Assembly (NCBI GenBank): GCA_024405235.1
Contig: JAKSPA010000010.1
Coordinates: forward strand, 1-15,649
Source of the DNA: Lentisphaeria bacterium
GTDB taxonomy: Bacteria; Verrucomicrobiota; Lentisphaeria; Oligosphaerales; Oligosphaeraceae
Direction of reading: 5' to 3'
DNA length: 15,649 bases
Below are positions 13,813 through 15,649 of the stretch, piece after piece (within the stretch, counting starts at the first letter, position 1; every line of letters starts with the position of its first letter). The notes beneath the pieces were generated by a model. It ran no database searches and was not told where the DNA came from. It saw nothing but the letters and a program-made list of their open reading frames with translations. The position numbers were made by a program, and so were the translations under genes.

Positions 13813-14826
13813 ATGAAAAAAACGCCTTCGTCCGCAATTGATCTTTCCGCCGAACGCTCGATTCTGGCGAAAGATGAATCAATGACGCGTTTCATAACGT
13901 ACTTGAGGACAGAACGGCAGGCATCGGAAAACACCATCGAAGCATATTTCCAAGACGTGGCGCATTTTCTGCAGGCCGTATCGCATATCGCCGACGGAAA
14001 CGGCTGCCGTTGGGATGCGGTATCGCAGGAGGACGCAAGGCATTTCGTCGCGGAGCTCTCGATGCAAGGCGACAAATCCGCTTCAATCAACCGCAAGCTC
14101 TCCGGTCTGCGATCTTTCTACAAGTTCCTGATGCAGGAGGGTGTTTTGCAGAAAGATCCCTTCCATCTGATCAGCGGTCTTAAGAACCACAAGGCCCTGC
14201 CTGTCGTCTTGAGCGTTCCCGACGTGGCCAAACTTCTTGCCACTCCTGAACAGTATTGGTCAATGCAGGAGAACTGCCAGAAAGAAGGCAATCTGAGCAA
14301 CGGCAATCCGGAATTTCTCGGACGCAGAGATCACGCGATTCTGGAAGTCATCTATTCTGGAGGGCTGCGTATTTCGGAAGCGATGGGCCTCAACATCGCC
14401 GACATTGACTTCAAGCAAATGGCCTTTCTAGTCCGCGGAAAAGGCAAAAAGGAACGCATCTGCATGCTCGGCACGCCAGCAGCAGACGCTCTCCGAAACT
14501 ATTTGGCTTCACGAACGGCGGAAGGCCTGGCGCCGGAAAATGTTGACGCACCCTTGTTCGTCAACATCAAAGGAGAACGCCTGACTCCCAGAACGGTCCA
14601 GCGCGCCTTTGAAAAATACGTCGCCATGGCTGGATTGCCCGCAGAAGTGACTCCACACAAACTTCGCCATTCCTTCGCAACGCATCTTCTTGCGGCAGGC
14701 GCCGACCTTCGCACCGTTCAGGAAATGCTCGGACACGCATTGCTTTCCACAACACAAATCTATACACATCTTGAAATCGGACAACTCGTCGAAATATACG
14801 CGAAGGCACACCCGAAAATCAATTAA
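13813..14826 (+). CDS. Xer-type tyrosine recombinase (XerC/XerD)
   Basis: Site-specific recombinase of the kind that resolves chromosome dimers at dif. It has 337 residues: an N-terminal SAM-like core-binding domain (about 24-115, with ASENTIEAYFQDV and INRKLSGLRSFYKFL) and a C-terminal catalytic domain with the complete set R186 (GGLRISE), K210 (RGKGKKER), H282 and R285 (HKLRHSFATHLL), H308 (LGHA) and the nucleophile Y317 (TTQIYTH). Inserted residues between the domains (about 147-169, EQYWSMQENCQKEGNLSNGN) make it longer than the usual 295-300. The ATG at 13813 is the first possible start after murG; ATG 13882 (MTRFITYL) would give the more typical N-terminus. It follows murG by 22 bases and has no integrase-type arm domain or attachment site, so a housekeeping Xer is more likely than a phage integrase. 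XerC versus XerD cannot be settled here. Confidence 0.92.
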   Translation: MKKTPSSAIDLSAERSILAKDESMTRFITYLRTERQASENTIEAYFQDVAHFLQAVSHIADGNGCRWDAVSQEDARHFVAELSMQGDKSASINRKLSGLRSFYKFLMQEGVLQKDPFHLISGLKNHKALPVVLSVPDVAKLLATPEQYWSMQENCQKEGNLSNGNPEFLGRRDHAILEVIYSGGLRISEAMGLNIADIDFKQMAFLVRGKGKKERICMLGTPAADALRNYLASRTAEGLAPENVDAPLFVNIKGERLTPRTVQRAFEKYVAMAGLPAEVTPHKLRHSFATHLLAAGADLRTVQEMLGHALLSTTQIYTHLEIGQLVEIYAKAHPKIN

Positions 14827-14863
14827 GCCGCCACACGTAATTCGCATACGGCACAGCATCAAG

Positions 14864-14910
14864 AAAAGTCATTGCAATATTATGATTTTAATGACTTTAT
14901 GTTACTTTTT
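14864..14910 (+). terminator. Weak inverted repeat and T-run after the recombinase gene
   Basis: AAAGTCATT (14865-14873) pairs perfectly with AATGACTTT (14890-14898) around a 16-base loop; a T-run (14906-14910) comes eight bases later. The stem is AT-rich and the T-run displaced, so termination would be weak. The rest of this 173-base gap holds a small hairpin, TGTTGA/TCAACA (14938-14953), and no gene. Confidence 0.45.
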
Positions 14911-14999
14911 ACAAAACGTTTTCCCAACGCACTACATTGTTGAGTATTCAACACACGGCGAACGAAACTTGAGGCCGAACCAAACAATGGAGAAATGCG

Positions 15000-15649
15000 A
15001 TGGGAAAAAGCGATTGCGCTACAAAAGCGTACTTGTCCAAACGTAATGTCTTTGCGGATCTGGTTAATTTCAGCTTCTTCGGAGGCAAAAAAGTCGTCGC
15101 CCCAGATGACCTCCAGGAGACGAATTGCAATGAAGTGGTATCCTTTTGCACAACTGAAAACGGAACAGCACACAGAGAACGTCTGCGCGATCTCGCGATG
15201 AACGTGGTAATGCGCCAGGCTGGAGGAACGAAATACATCGTCGTAGGCGTTGAAAACCAGCGGCGCACACATCTTGCCATGCCCGCACGCTGCATGTTGT
15301 ACGATGCCATGAGGCACACTGAAAACCTGCGCCGCATGGTTGAGACGAACAAAAGGCGGAATGCTGAAAGGGAGTTCCTCTCCGGACTTTGCAAGGAAGA
15401 CAGACTCCCTCCAGTGGTGACGCTGGTCATCTACTGGGGCCATGGCGCATGGAAAGGGCCACGCACCTTGCACGACATGATCGACTTTCCCAAGGACGGC
15501 CTGAAAAAACTGTGCGCCGACTACCGCCTGAATTTGATTGAACCAGCCTCAATGGGCGATTCGGATTTCAAAAGGTTCCGCACCGATCTCGGGGCGGTAT
15601 TACATTACATCAAATTACAGGATGATGGCGGGAAATGGCGACAACTGTC
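15000..15649 (+). CDS. Rpn/YhgA-like PD-(D/E)XK nuclease ('transposase-like'), 3' partial
   Basis: Resembles the Rpn/YhgA-like group of PD-(D/E)XK nucleases, often labelled transposase although they are thought to promote RecA-independent recombination or DNA cleavage. The frame is open from ATG 15000 to the right edge (216 residues seen, no stop). GGAGA (14989-14993) gives a good ribosome-binding site. The start MGKSDCATKAYLSKRNVFADLVNF has the typical family opening (polar, then a D-x-x-N-x-x-x-F helix). Nuclease core: RLRDL (D64), VVGVENQ (E85, Q87; the ExQ form) and AMPARCMLYDA, followed by the central PPVVTLVIYWGHGAWKGPRTLHDMI block. The C-terminal part is missing. Such genes are often multi-copy and horizontally acquired. 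A 173-base gap separates it from xer. Family confident, biological role open. Confidence 0.85.
   Translation, partial: MGKSDCATKAYLSKRNVFADLVNFSFFGGKKVVAPDDLQETNCNEVVSFCTTENGTAHRERLRDLAMNVVMRQAGGTKYIVVGVENQRRTHLAMPARCMLYDAMRHTENLRRMVETNKRRNAEREFLSGLCKEDRLPPVVTLVIYWGHGAWKGPRTLHDMIDFPKDGLKKLCADYRLNLIEPASMGDSDFKRFRTDLGAVLHYIKLQDDGGKWRQL

Noticed and set aside
13813..14826. Phage or island integrase
   Set aside because: It lacks an arm-binding domain, has no tRNA gene or direct-repeat attachment sites nearby, and its motif spacing fits a housekeeping Xer protein.
1..15649. CRISPR array, tRNA or rRNA genes
   Set aside because: No regularly spaced direct repeats, no cloverleaf with T-loop sequence and no rRNA segment were seen in the gaps between genes.

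Overview
This window looks like a chromosomal stretch of a Gram-negative bacterium. I lean towards the PVC superphylum, in particular a gut-type Lentisphaerota/Victivallales or Kiritimatiellota lineage, but that is inference. The signs are lipoprotein signal peptides, a rhamnosidase next to sugar-isomerase and uronate-isomerase genes, a prepilin peptidase in a sugar-catabolism context, murG away from any dcw cluster, and weak or absent Shine-Dalgarno sequences before many genes. All 13 genes I can support lie on the + strand. Long reverse-strand open frames are shadows of real genes.

Layout. (1) 2-1918: 3' part of a GH78-like alpha-L-rhamnosidase, open at the left edge. (2) 1941-3095: a solitary gamma-class N6-adenine DNA methyltransferase with no restriction partner in view. 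(3) 3096-3618: a 523-base AT-rich gap with no gene. It holds small palindromes, a roughly 170-base imperfect inverted repeat (3336-3504) and a very strong hairpin terminator (3524-3570). (4) 3619-4653: a calcineurin-like metallophosphoesterase lipoprotein with its own terminator. (5) 4819-5661: a TIM-barrel sugar phosphate isomerase/epimerase. (6) 5748-8351: leuS. (7) 8444-9820: uxaC (uronate isomerase), followed after 26 bases by a type IV prepilin peptidase (9847-10791). (8) 10919-12557: a tight cluster of three unrecognised envelope proteins, a 422-residue anchored coiled-coil protein, a 57-residue single-pass membrane protein and a 53-residue lipoprotein, closed by a clear terminator. (9) 12669-14826: murG and a Xer-type tyrosine recombinase, 22 bases apart. 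(10) 15000 to the right edge: the 5' part of an Rpn/YhgA-like PD-(D/E)XK nuclease, cut off by the window end.

Functional picture. Rhamnosidase, xylose-isomerase-like protein and uronate isomerase fit use of pectin-type plant or mucilage glycans, but they are not one operon here. LeuS, MurG and Xer are housekeeping. The least explained parts are the structured gap between the methyltransferase and the phosphoesterase, and the three-gene envelope cluster. I see no CRISPR array, rRNA, tRNA or complete insertion sequence. I do not see a convincing new multi-gene defence system. The best candidates for something undescribed are the structured element at 3336-3570 and the envelope cluster at 10919-12557.
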